Assembly (NCBI GenBank): GCA_943369295.1
Contig: CALRMU020000001.1
Coordinates: forward strand, 806,001 to 870,000
Direction of reading: 5' to 3'
DNA from: JAKRSE01 sp943369295
GTDB taxonomy: Bacteria > Armatimonadota > Fimbriimonadia > Fimbriimonadales > Fimbriimonadaceae
DNA length: 64,000 bases
The notes beneath the pieces were generated by a model that did not search any database, was not told where the DNA came from, and worked only from the letters and a program-made list of their open reading frames with translations. Positions 8,731 to 18,400 of the stretch are shown in pieces (within the stretch, counting starts at the first letter, position 1; every line of letters starts with the position of its first letter). Made by a program: the position numbers and the translations under genes.

Positions 8731-9937
8731 CTTTCTCATTTCCTGGTCGTCCGTGTCCAACACCTTTGTTTGGGTCCCCAAAAAGATCTTCATGTCGCGG
8801 TCAAATAGCGGTGATCTGCCAGCCCCAGTAAAATCTTGCCGGATCTTCGCACCCTTTAACCATTTGGGAAAAGCCAGCCTCAACTTTTCGATCCTCCTCG
8901 GAGGAAATGTGGCCGTCCTAGGCTGCCTCTCTCCAGGGACCTGGTGCTCACCAGCGCACAGTGCAATCCTCCCTCCAACTTCGAGCCTACTTAACAGACG
9001 CTCTGTAACATGACTGGGTCAAAGCTTCCATACCTACCGCCGTCTTAGACCAAAGAAGCGACAAAATTTTAAAGATCAACTAGACGATCTTGAAGATATA
9101 ACAAAGATTTTGTAAGAAGATGATAGGTGAGGAATAGCAGCATCAGAATTCAAGAACTACGGGCAGTATCAGGGAGATTTGCCGATGGAGTGACACCTTG
9201 GCTAGGTGCCCAAGAACGTATTGGATCACATTACAGCGATTGATCCAGAGAACAAAATACTTGAAAAATTCTCGACTGGTCAGGCAACGGACATAAGTGA
9301 TTTTGGGAACCGAGAAATTGCGAATCTAGAACATCCAAATTGGGCGAAATTTAGGCTCACTTTCAGCAAAAATGCCTGCCGTTCTGCTTCACGGGCACGG
9401 GTTCTCTCAACAGCCTTTAAGTGCTTTTGGTACGGAATCGCCTCGATTTACTGCCGCTCCAGCATCAGCCGGGCGATCACGCAGTAAACATAAGAGATGA
9501 TCTCCCGCTGAATGAGCAACTTAAGGGATAGCCAAACATCAACACCAGGCCACCATTCAAAGCGGGAGCTCGATCTGGTATGAGGAAGATAGGCAAGACG
9601 CCTGGAAAGGCGATGATCGAAAGAGCGTTGAGCAGGAAAGAGCTATTGGAAGATCGGACAACGACGACTAAAGCCAACCCAAAGACGGTCCCCAGCGCAG
9701 CAAGCTTTAAACCCTCAAGAAGCGAGCTTTGGATTTCATACTCTTGTCACGAGACTCACTCCTCACCAATCCTGTCTGTTCTTTTTTGGGCTTCAAGCAG
9801 AAACGCCACCCAGTGTCTTCTCTCGTCCTCTTCATCCGACAGGACGGATGCTCTGGCTGCAACACTAGGCTGACGAATAGTTACGAGTCCCATAACCCCT
9901 TTTATGCGGCGCGAATCTGAGCCAAGATCCGTCTGGA
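8731..9937. other. Degraded island sequence; no intact gene
   Basis: This relatively A/T-rich stretch contains only short frames. A minus-strand segment at 9477-9677 is strongly hydrophobic and might be a scrap of a membrane protein. The 8731-9000 part probably belongs to the 5' end of the primase pseudogene. Nothing else could be assigned. Confidence 0.45.
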
Positions 9938-10927
9938 ATGACAGTGGACAAAGAGACACCGGAAAAGGGGCTCCTGGCCAGGGTTGAGGGGCCAGAGGGC
10001 AGAGCCCTCGAGACCTCGCGCGGCCAGGCGGGGCGCAGAACCGCTTCTGAAGCCTTCGCGGACTTCTTCGGGGCGAGGATCTCCAACGACAACACCAGAT
10101 CCGCCTACTTGTCTGATGTCAGGCAGTTCGCCAGCTGGTGCGCTCAGGAAGAGCTGAAGCTGGAGGAAATCCAGACCCTCGATGTCGCCCGCTACCGCGA
10201 GGCCTTGAGAGCCAGGTCATGTTCCGCGGCGACCATCAAGAGGAAGCTCTCAGCCATCCGGCGCTGACTCTCCTACATGGTGGAGTCCGGAGCCCTTCCC
10301 TTCAATCCGGCCAGAGAAGTGGCCACGGAAAGGCTGAGGACCAAGTCAGGCAAGACCCCAGCTCTTGATGCCGCCCAAATGAGGATGCTCTTTGAGAGCT
10401 TCGACACCGAGAAGCTGATCCAGCTGAGGGACAGGGCCATCGTTTCGACCATGGCCTACTCCTTTGCCCGTGTCTCTGCAGTCACAGCTCAGAAGGTTCA
10501 GTACTTCATCGACCTGGGCAGAAACCAATACATACGATTGCATGAGAAGGGCGGCGTTGAAAGAGACATCCCTGCCCACCCTCGGCTTGTTGAGCACCTA
10601 GACGCCTGGCTGGCCGTGAGCAAAATCTCAGGCTCCCATATCCTCTTCCCCGCTTTTGAGAAACGCGGAACGGTGATGACGGCCAGGCCGATGGACAGAA
10701 ATGATGTTCTCCGGATGGTGAAGCGTCGGCTTCTTTCTGCCGGCATTCCATCCGTCTTCTCTAATCACTCCTTCAGAGCGACAGGCATCACGGAATTTCT
10801 GGCCAACGGCGGGAGCCTCGAGACTGCACAGGAGCTGGCCAACCACGCTGACAGCAGAACCACCCGCCTCTATGACCGCAGAGCCACAAGGCTGGAGCTG
10901 GAGGAAATTGTAAGAATTAGGTACTAG
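9938..10927 (+). pseudogene. Second tyrosine recombinase interrupted by an in-frame TGA
   Basis: Two open segments, 9938-10267 and 10277-10927, are in the same frame. They are separated only by a TGA at 10265-10267 in the usual helix between core-binding and catalytic domains (SAIRR-stop-LSYMVE). Together they make a normal-length integrase of 329 codons. Catalytic residues downstream are present: Arg in FARVSAV, Lys in HEKGG, HSFR, His in ELANHAD and Tyr in RLYDRR. This HSFRATGIT-type recombinase is often found as a cassette mover in accessory DNA. The lesion is a single codon, so inactivation looks recent, unless the stop is read through. It is oriented opposite to the island integrase. Confidence 0.8.
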
Positions 10928-11049
10928 AAGTAGGACTAATAGACAAGTAATGACGTGATGAGGGGCAAAAATCTGATGCAAAAGTCTGGTCTTGTTATGA
11001 AATTAGATGCAGCCTAAATCAGCAAATTTTCGAATTTTACTTGCAATCT

Positions 11050-11481
11050 CTACTGCTTCTCCTCTGTGCAATTTTCAAGGCCATAGTTGACTCTCGGGAA
11101 GTCATCATCTATGAAAAACCTGTACTTCTGTGTGTAAATCAACCACAGTCCGCTTTTTTCGGAAATGCTAAAGTATGTAATTTTCTTGTCGGGATTAAGA
11201 TAGTCAAAAAGGCTAAATGTTGAATCTCTAAATGCTGTTTGAATCTCCTGATCACCGTGAAGGGGAAAAGTCTCCACCCCATGGCCATTTAGAATTTTTC
11301 GACTTTCTAGACTTGTCATTCCGAGACACATTTTTTTAATCGCATCCTGTAGGGCTCTCTGCCTTTTCCTTTCAAAGTAGGTCTGCGACAAAATGCAAAT
11401 GGCCACAAGGGTAGCCGAGATAATTAGCCACACAAAAGTTGGTCTTTTTTTATTGAGAGCGTCACCGAAGATTTTACTCAA
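11050..11481 (-). CDS. Candidate immunity protein A (single-TM) for Rhs tip A
   Basis: This is a 143-aa protein with one N-terminal TM helix (about residues 16-33, VWLIISATLVAICILSQTYF) and an exported or cytoplasmic soluble domain. The TTG start (11481) overlaps the TAA stop of tip A (TTGAGTAA), so the two are translationally coupled. No known fold was recognised. Position directly after a toxin tip is the standard layout for cognate immunity genes in Rhs and other polymorphic toxin systems; the function is inferred from that. Confidence 0.65.
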   Translation of the reverse strand: MSKIFGDALNKKRPTFVWLIISATLVAICILSQTYFERKRQRALQDAIKKMCLGMTSLESRKILNGHGVETFPLHGDQEIQTAFRDSTFSLFDYLNPDKKITYFSISEKSGLWLIYTQKYRFFIDDDFPRVNYGLENCTEEKQ

Positions 11482-12337
11482 CTCGTCCCCGGATACACTG
11501 CACCCAAGGCGTTCTTCTTAGTCGCCGGTCATCGAAGGCATTTGTTGGTGTTGGATCACATTTACCGATAAGTTGAGCTCCCACTCTACAGCATACTGAA
11601 TATGAAACATTTCCTCCCTTGCAGGATACAATTACGCAGGTTTGGCCAAAAATCTTCCATACGATGCCGTTTATCTGGATGCCATCGGTTGGTAGCCACT
11701 TGCCACAAGACGGCCTATCGTCAAGCACATCACAGTCGTCTTTTCCTCCAGGACACTCTTCAGGCAAAACTGCCATATCCGCACCTTTGCACGAACAATC
11801 TATGAAAACATATCCATATTTTGTAAATGGATCATGCTTGTTGAGGGGGCAGCCACATGGACCGCCTTCGTCGGAGGGCCTCGGATGATGCACACCTGGG
11901 CGGGGATTGACTTTGTGAACCTTGTCTGGGATAACCCGAATAGGTCTGCCCTTTTGTGGTGTGGTTCCGCTCGGGTCTCCCCACATGCTAGGAGCCGCAC
12001 CAGCATAGACGTATCCTGGCTCAGATGGCCAGAGGGGATCTTTGGTCAGCCACCTGCCAAGGTTGCTCAGCAGGTAGCGGGCTCTCACATACATGCTCGT
12101 TGCAGAGTCCTTGATGTATCCGAGGGTTCCCACATAACCAAGGCTTGATGGGTTGGTGCCTGTTTCAGACTGAACATTGCCGTAGGGGTCGTACTCAGCC
12201 TCATAGACGGTGTTCCCAGAAGTGTCTCTGACCATCACCACAGAGCCAAGAGGATCTGAGACGAAGTTGTGAACAACGCCATCTTTGTTCTGGCGAAGGA
12301 TTCTTCCATTAACAGTGGTGAAGGTGGTTACGCTCAC
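11474..12337 (-). CDS. Orphan Rhs tip A: conserved end of Rhs repeat plus Cys-rich toxin candidate
   Basis: This is a 287-aa protein starting at GTG 12337. Residues 1-124 are the conserved Rhs C-terminal segment (DPLGSVVMVRDTSGNTVYEAEYDPYGN, LGYVGTLGYIKDSATSMYVRARYLL, then a DPSG end). The next 163 residues are unique and contain 13 cysteines. DP-G is the family's boundary between shell and released toxin. AGGAGAGG lies 8 nt before the GTG. Upstream is a broken remnant of a core 3' end, so this is a displaced cassette. It may be silent until recombined onto the core, or translated on its own. The toxic activity is unknown. Confidence 0.85.
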   Translation of the reverse strand: MSVTTFTTVNGRILRQNKDGVVHNFVSDPLGSVVMVRDTSGNTVYEAEYDPYGNVQSETGTNPSSLGYVGTLGYIKDSATSMYVRARYLLSNLGRWLTKDPLWPSEPGYVYAGAAPSMWGDPSGTTPQKGRPIRVIPDKVHKVNPRPGVHHPRPSDEGGPCGCPLNKHDPFTKYGYVFIDCSCKGADMAVLPEECPGGKDDCDVLDDRPSCGKWLPTDGIQINGIVWKIFGQTCVIVSCKGGNVSYSVCCRVGAQLIGKCDPTPTNAFDDRRLRRTPWVQCIRGRVE

Positions 12338-12344
12338 GAATTCC

Positions 12345-12620
12345 TCTCCTGGATGTAGTCAGAACCGTCTCAAATGAAAGTGGTTAGAGCAGAACCAAGC
12401 TGCCTTGCCACTCCTTGTCCTTCTCCATTGTAAGACATGATTGTTGGATTCCCCATCCCGCTGCTCGGGATCTGACGATATCATTTTTCACAGAAACTCT
12501 GTTTTCCCTGTCGTAGGTGTAGGTGGTGCGCAGGCCACCCCTGCTTTCAACTGTCATGTTGCCGTTTGTTCGAACACGAAATCCCCACCATTGCATTTGA
12601 TGCCATCCTGAAGAAGCCAT
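12345..12620 (-). pseudogene. Remnant of an Rhs core 3' end upstream of tip A
   Basis: The segment NGNMTVESRGGLRTTYTYDRENRVSVKND, then MGNPTIMSYNGEGQG and DGSDYIQERNS can be read on the minus strand, matching the last ~90 residues of the resident core. It contains a frameshift/insertion after VKND and a TGG-to-TGA change (FI-stop-DGSDY). The last bases still form the GTGA junction with tip A. Its RQLGSALTTF stretch resembles the remnant before tip D more than the resident core (RQTSTGRTTF). Confidence 0.8.
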
Positions 12621-12625
12621 CAATA

Positions 12626-13168
12626 TCAATGCACGATAAGTGATAAGAATCCATCTTCAGGCAGGTCGCGAGCATTCTGTAAAGTTGCATAGACCACAAA
12701 AGATTTTCCGGACACGCGGATTACAGCGACATCTGTGTCTTTTGGCAATGATGAGGAGATTAGCTTTTTGGTGATAGTTGCTCGATTATTTCCCAAAGAT
12801 AACGACGGCGGAAACTCAAGATCAGGAATCAGGTTTGAGCGAATCGTGGGATAAAATTTGCCTTCATCCCCCTTCAACATATGCATCAATTCAATCCTGC
12901 AATGAGAACTTTTTTCAAATTTAAGCATCGAACTGTCTCGCTTGGGTCCAGTTCCGCAATTTTTGATGTTAATGTCCATCTCCCCGTTTGTAAAGTAAGA
13001 AAAAGAAGGTCCACTTCCAAAGGAGTACCCACTTCGAACAATGCGTCCTGTTTCAAACTCAATCAAGCCAAGACGAGATCCATGAGCTAGTCGCTCATAT
13101 TCCCTCAGACCCAAAATGCCAATGAAGACACCGCAGATAAGACCGATTGAGTAGAAGGCGAGTTTCAA
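12626..13168 (-). CDS. Candidate immunity protein B (N-terminal TM) for Rhs tip B
   Basis: This is a roughly 180-aa protein. The open frame extends upstream inside tip B, but a TTG at 13168, about 18 bp after the tip B stop, begins MKLAFYSIGLICGVFIGILG, a clean membrane anchor. The remainder is a soluble domain with no recognised family (FSYFTNGEMDINIKNCG, then IRVSGKSFVVYATLQN). Placement directly after tip B marks it as the probable cognate immunity gene. The start codon choice is the least certain part. Confidence 0.55.
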   Translation of the reverse strand: MKLAFYSIGLICGVFIGILGLREYERLAHGSRLGLIEFETGRIVRSGYSFGSGPSFSYFTNGEMDINIKNCGTGPKRDSSMLKFEKSSHCRIELMHMLKGDEGKFYPTIRSNLIPDLEFPPSLSLGNNRATITKKLISSSLPKDTDVAVIRVSGKSFVVYATLQNARDLPEDGFLSLIVH

Positions 13169-13184
13169 TTTACGGGTTGCACCT

Positions 13185-14045
13185 TCATTCGGGCCACATA
13201 AAAGTACATTCTGAGCAGACGCCGATACCACCTCCATATTCGCCTCCAACGAACGATGACCAACAATAGCCGGGAGGACACTCAAAGGGATCAACGTAGG
13301 TGTCAAAATATACGCAACGGTCAGCAGGATTAGATCCTTTGTAGAAATCGCGGATTATCTTATCCAGACATGCAGGAATTTTCACTAGTCCACCGCTTGG
13401 ATATAGAACATCCTTGAATCCGAAAAGCTTACAGAGATCAATTTCAATTTGTAAGCAGCATCCAGCTAGCATCCCTCCTGAGAATCCGTGACCTCCTCCA
13501 TGAAATCCGCATCCAGGGTTGCCTGACAGGTATTGACCAATGCACCTTCTGATACTTCCGCAAACCCAAGGGTTTCCTGTTCCAATGAGAGTGGCGACAA
13601 TGTCAGATAGAATCGATTTGCAGTCAGGCTTTGGAGGAAGGAACGGCATGATCATCAGACTAATTGGGATGTGGCCTGTCGGATCGACCCAAACACTTGG
13701 AGCCGAGTTTGCATAGACGAACCCTGGCTCACTTGGCCACAGCAGATCCTTAGTCAGCCATCTGCCGAGATTGTTCAGCAGATAACGAGCCCTGACATAC
13801 ATGCTCGTTGCAGAGTCCTTGATATAACCGAGGGTTCCCACATAACCAAGGCTTGATGGGTTGGTGCCTGTTTCAGACTGAACATTGCCGTAGGGGTCGT
13901 ACTCAGCCTCATAGACGGTGTTCCCAGAAGTGTCTCTCACCATCACCACAGAGCCGAGAGGATCTGAGACGAAGTTGTGAACAACGCCATCTTTGTTCTG
14001 GCGAAGGATTCTTCCATTAACAGTGGTGAAGGTGGTTACGCTCAC
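13185..14045 (-). CDS. Orphan Rhs tip B: conserved Rhs segment plus Cys-rich toxin candidate
   Basis: This is a 286-aa protein from GTG 14045, preceded by AGGAGAGG. The first ~124 residues are nearly identical to tips A and D, ending in a DPTG variant of the DPSG boundary. The unique C-terminus has 13 cysteines and a Gly/His-rich run (FHGGGHGFSGG) followed by CC. The frame is open upstream to 14117, but homology and the Shine-Dalgarno place the start at 14045. Only about 40 bp of core sequence (DGSDYIQERNS) remains in front. No enzyme family was recognised. Confidence 0.85.
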   Translation of the reverse strand: MSVTTFTTVNGRILRQNKDGVVHNFVSDPLGSVVMVRDTSGNTVYEAEYDPYGNVQSETGTNPSSLGYVGTLGYIKDSATSMYVRARYLLNNLGRWLTKDLLWPSEPGFVYANSAPSVWVDPTGHIPISLMIMPFLPPKPDCKSILSDIVATLIGTGNPWVCGSIRRCIGQYLSGNPGCGFHGGGHGFSGGMLAGCCLQIEIDLCKLFGFKDVLYPSGGLVKIPACLDKIIRDFYKGSNPADRCVYFDTYVDPFECPPGYCWSSFVGGEYGGGIGVCSECTFMWPE

Positions 14046-14085
14046 GAATTCCTCTCCTGAATGTAATCGGATCCGTCTTGCCGAA
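14042..14085 (-). pseudogene. Short Rhs core remnant with junction before tip B
   Basis: DGSDYIQERNS followed by TGA is readable here, ending in the same GTGA overlap as the resident core. Nothing of the core is recognisable further upstream, where the stop of immunity gene C is reached at 14119. Confidence 0.7.
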
Positions 14086-14118
14086 TGGGTTTGCTTGCGA
14101 TCAAGAGACAAGACCAAT

Positions 14119-14529
14119 CTACATCTGTTGCTTAGGTCGTTGATACTTCACAAAAACGTTTGCTCCAGTATCACTGTAAATGACACAGTTTCCAGATTCA
14201 GTAAACTCAAGCCAAAACCAGATACTAGAACCTTCTTGGTTACCAGACTTAATAATTCGAAATACCTCAGTGTCCTTCCCTTCAAAGGTCAGCCTGTACT
14301 TGTTATCGATTTTCCGAAGAACTCCAGGCACGCCATTTAAAACGATTCGAGCCTCTGAAAGTACTGTCAAGTCCGGCTTGCCGAACAGATTTTTACCCAC
14401 ATCTTTGTCAGTCGTGTGGTAAACAAAATCACCATTCAATGCACGAACTTCGGTTGAATGTTCACAAGCTGTTAATGAGCAAAAAGTCACCAAGACAGTG
14501 ACGATACATAGATATCTTGATCGAATCAT
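14119..14529 (-). CDS. Candidate immunity protein C (lipoprotein) for Rhs tip C
   Basis: This is a 136-aa protein with a signal peptide ending in the lipobox LTAC (Cys about residue 22), so it should be lipid-anchored on the outer face of a membrane. The start at 14529 overlaps the tip C stop (ATGA). The mature region has no recognised family. A periplasmic anchor implies that tip C acts in the periplasm or envelope, if this is indeed its immunity protein. Confidence 0.7.
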   Translation of the reverse strand: MIRSRYLCIVTVLVTFCSLTACEHSTEVRALNGDFVYHTTDKDVGKNLFGKPDLTVLSEARIVLNGVPGVLRKIDNKYRLTFEGKDTEVFRIIKSGNQEGSSIWFWLEFTESGNCVIYSDTGANVFVKYQRPKQQM

Positions 14530-15497
14530 CTCAACACCCTTGGGGGGATCGGTCTACCGTAACTCACTTGACCACCAGGACCTGGGCGAGGATTCGCCAC
14601 ATCGCCGAAAAGATCCGCAAAATCTCTCCACCCTCGGTTCCGTGCAAAGCGGCATCCGCTATAGCAATTGGGGCCCAGCTCCTCTTTTTTGCAACAAGCA
14701 TAGCACTTGTTCTCCCACTCGACGTAAGCGAATGCGGACCCTTCAGAATCGAGTTGAGCAGTTTGGGCTAGACACGTCAGATCTGGTCGATCGGACCCCA
14801 TAATCACAGGAGTGGGCGGCGCACAGATTGTTGGTGGAACGGCCCAATCAGGCAACGGTGCTGGACGAGGGGTCACCTCCCCAACTTGTCCAGGTGGCGG
14901 TGCAAATTCAAACCAATCGCCTCTAGGCTTTGGCTTGTTTCTCAAGCCTCTTAATCTGCAATCAGCATAGTAGGCAAATGCGTAGTAGTTGCACATTTGA
15001 CGGCTAAAGGAATCACCTCGATTACAATTGCAATAGGCATAGACAAACTCGTTCCATGCTGGAGTGCAAGAAGGTTTACCCGGAGGCATTGAAGGAGGAG
15101 GACAGACAGAGGAAATGGGTTTAGCACCACTCGGGTCCACAATCAAGTTTGGTGCCGCCCCTGCATAGACAAACCCCGGCTCACTTGGCCAGAAAGGATC
15201 CTTGGTCAGCCACCTGCCAAGATTGCTCAGCAGATAACGAGCCCTGACATACATGCTCGTTGCAGAGTCCATGATATAACCGAGGGTTCCCACATAACCA
15301 AGGCTTGATGGGTTGGTTCCTGTTTCAGATTGGACATTGCCGTAGGGGTCGTACTCGGCTTCATAGACTGTGTTTCCAGAAGTGTCTCTGACCATTACAA
15401 CAGAGCCGAGAGGATCTGGCACGAAGTGGCTGACAACCCCGCCTTTTGCCTGACTGAGGATCATTCCATTAACAGTGGTGTAGGTTGTAACGCTCAC
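14526..15497 (-). CDS. Rhs tip C, the tip attached to the intact core
   Basis: This is a 323-aa protein whose GTG start (15497) overlaps the TGA stop of the Rhs core (15494) by four bases, with AGGAGAGG upstream. Residues 1-124 complete the Rhs shell sequence, ending in DPSG. The C-terminal ~200 residues carry 13 cysteines, Pro-rich linkers and clusters such as YCNCNRG and CYACCKKEE. In ordinary Rhs proteins the core and this segment are one polypeptide; here they are separate frames. The product could be made by termination-reinitiation or by a -1 shift. The toxin activity is unknown. Confidence 0.88.
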   Translation of the reverse strand: MSVTTYTTVNGMILSQAKGGVVSHFVPDPLGSVVMVRDTSGNTVYEAEYDPYGNVQSETGTNPSSLGYVGTLGYIMDSATSMYVRARYLLSNLGRWLTKDPFWPSEPGFVYAGAAPNLIVDPSGAKPISSVCPPPSMPPGKPSCTPAWNEFVYAYCNCNRGDSFSRQMCNYYAFAYYADCRLRGLRNKPKPRGDWFEFAPPPGQVGEVTPRPAPLPDWAVPPTICAPPTPVIMGSDRPDLTCLAQTAQLDSEGSAFAYVEWENKCYACCKKEELGPNCYSGCRFARNRGWRDFADLFGDVANPRPGPGGQVSYGRPIPPRVLR

Positions 15498-18400
15498 GAA
15501 TTCCTCTCCTGGATGTAGTCAGAACCGTCCCAGACGAAAGTTGTCCTTCCAGTCGAAGTCTGGCGAACGATCCTTTGTCCATCTCCATTGTAAGTCATGG
15601 TTGTCCTGGTTCCCATATCATTTTTCACAGAAACTCTGTTCTCTCTGTCGTAGGTGTAGGTGGTGCGAAGTCCGCCTCTGTTCTCGACTGTCATGTTGCC
15701 GTTGTTGTCGTAGGTGAAAGTGACCCTTGTCGGACCATCCTGCATTGTGACAAGGAAGCTTTGGAAGTTGACGTTGAGCGTCACTGGCTGAGCGCCCTCT
15801 GCGAAAATGCTGCGCAGATTGGCATTCGCGTCAACCGTGTAGGTGACGGCCTTGCTGCCTGGCCTTTGCTGGCTGAGCAGTTCATCAGCGTTGTTGTAGG
15901 TGAAGGTGGTAACGACGCCATCTACAGTCTGCCTGGTCTTGCGGCCTCCAGCATCGTAGGTATCCACGATGGTCAGAATTGGCGTGTTTCCAGCGTTCTG
16001 CTGGATTTCAGTGATGAGCCTGCCATTGGCGTCGTAGCTCATAAGCCTTCGCTCACCGTAAGAGAGGGTGGTCAGGCGTCCGTCTGCGTCGTACTCAAAG
16101 GTCGTGAGGACTCCGGCTGCGTTGAGGAGGGTTGAGTTTCTTCCCAAAGCATCGTAGGCGAAGGTGGCTCTGCCTCCATCTGGATCAACCAGAAGGGTAC
16201 GGTTGCCGGTGGCATCGTAGGCGTAGGTGAGAACAAAGCCGCCAGGATAGGTGACACCTTCCACCTGACCATCGCCTGAATAGGCGTAGGTGGTGGTTCC
16301 GGTGGAATCCTGCATGGTCGTTCTGCGGCCATTGGCGTCGTAGCCGTAGGTGACCCTGGTTCCATCTCCGTAGGCGATAGAGATAAGCTGCCCAGCCGCA
16401 TCGTAGCCGTAGGTTTTGACCCAGTTGTTGGCATCGATGTAGGTGATGACCCTGCCCGCCGCATCAAAGCTGCTGGTGGTTCTGCCTCCCAACTCGTTGA
16501 TGATGACTGTGTTCTGGCCAGCGTTATCGTAAACCCAAGTGACGACCTCTCCTCTTGGCCCAAGCCGCCTGGTCTGGCGTCCGTTGAGGTCATAGGTGTA
16601 GGTCGTGCGGTTGTTGATTTGGTTTTGAACAGCGTTCAGCCGGTTGGAATTGCTGAAGTAGATGCTGGTGACAGACCAGCCCAGTGGGTTGATGACCCTG
16701 GTCTGGTTTCCGGCATCGTCGTAGACAAAGGTTGTGGTTTGGCCCAGAGCATTGATGCTGTTGACCACCTGCCCGCCGATATTGTAAACCGTGGTGGTGC
16801 GGAAGCCGAGCGGGGTTTCCATCGCCACCTGCCTGCCAACTGCGTCATAGAAGAACTCTGAGACCTGGCCGAGGGCATTGATCGAGAAGACCACTTCTCC
16901 ACGAGCGTTGTAGACGGTGGTTGAGACAAAGCCTCTGGCATCCATCACGCTCACCAGCCTTCCTGAGCTGTCGTAGGCGTAGGTGGTGCGGTGGCCTTCG
17001 GCGTCGATGTCGGCGATTTTCTGCTTGGCTGCGTTATAGACCGTTGTGGTTCTGAAGCCCATTGGGTCGATGGCCGCGGTCTGGTAGCCCTCGTTGTCGT
17101 AGACGAAAGTTGTAACCCTGCCAAGAGGATCCGTGACAGTTTCGACCTTTTCCCAGCGGTTGTAGGTGTAGGTGGTTCGCTGATTCAACGGGTTGACCAC
17201 TGCCTGGAGGAGGCAGCCATCGAGGATGTAGCTGGTGACCTGACCCAAGGGGTTTTGTACGGTCTTGACCGCATCGTTTTCCCAGTAGGTGTAGGTAGTT
17301 CTATTTCCAAGGGGGTCTGTTGCTGCCTGAAGCCTCTGCAGACTGTCATAGGTGTAAGTTGAGACCCCGCCATCACTGTGCATGATGGAAGCGATTCGAC
17401 CTGCCGAGTTGTAGGAATAGGTGGTGCGAAGGCCTCTGGGATCAATGACGGCTTGAAGGAAACCGGAGGCGTTGTAGGTCCAGGTGGTGACCTTTCCGAG
17501 CGGGTTTGTGGCCCGGGTTCTCTGCCTGCTGCCGTTGTAAGCGAAGGTGGAGATGGCTCCGTCTGCGTTGATGATTGTGGTTAGGTTTCCGGAAGTGTCG
17601 TACTGGTAGGTTGTCCTAAAGCCCAGTGCGTCGTCGGATGCGGTGACTTGGTGGAGGCTGTTGTAGGTTACGCTGGTGACTGTTCCGGCAGGGATCTGCT
17701 GGCTGGTCATCAAGCGGAAGGAATCGTAGGTGTAGGTTGAGACGACTCCTGAAGGCATCTGAATGCTGTTTAGGTTCAGGCCGGAAGAGACATAGTTGTA
17801 TGTTGTGACCGCACCGGATGGCTGAGTCACCATAGTCCGGCTGTTTGGCGCATCATAGGCGTAGGTCCAAGTCGCTGAACCAAGCTGCATGCCGGTTACA
17901 GCACCACTGGTGTAAACATAGGAAGTTACAAAGCCCCTGGGGTCTTCGATCGCCGTGATTAGGTCCCCATCATAGGTGTACTTGGTAATGCAGCCAAGTG
18001 GAGTTTGGAACGTAGTGAGCCGCTGGGTTGAATCGTACTGAAGAGTCCATTTGCGTGGTGACGAGGCAAAATCAGTCACCGAATTGACGAGGGTGACTCC
18101 ACCGAAAGCGGCGTAGGCAAAGGTGACTCTCTGCGAAGGGCCAACATCGATAGAAGTCAGCAGCCCAGCCTCTCCACCAGTTCCGTAGTTGTAGGTGTGC
18201 CTAAAGCCTGAAGAGGTTTCAACTGTCAGGATCGGACAGATTCCTGAAGCACTGACCTGCTCTTTGTAGTTAATCTTCGTGCCGTCGGAGAAGTGCTCCG
18301 TGTAAACCCCAGAAGCATCATTCCGGGTGAGCGTTGTCAAGCTGCCAGAAGCCGCAACCGCAGTAAAGGTTGTCACTCCGCCAGAACTTCCCACCAGCGT

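Noticed and set aside
10265..10267. TGA at 10265 as selenocysteine or recoded codon
   Set aside because: No selenocysteine element was seen, the position is in an ordinary linker helix, and many convincing genes in the window end in TGA.
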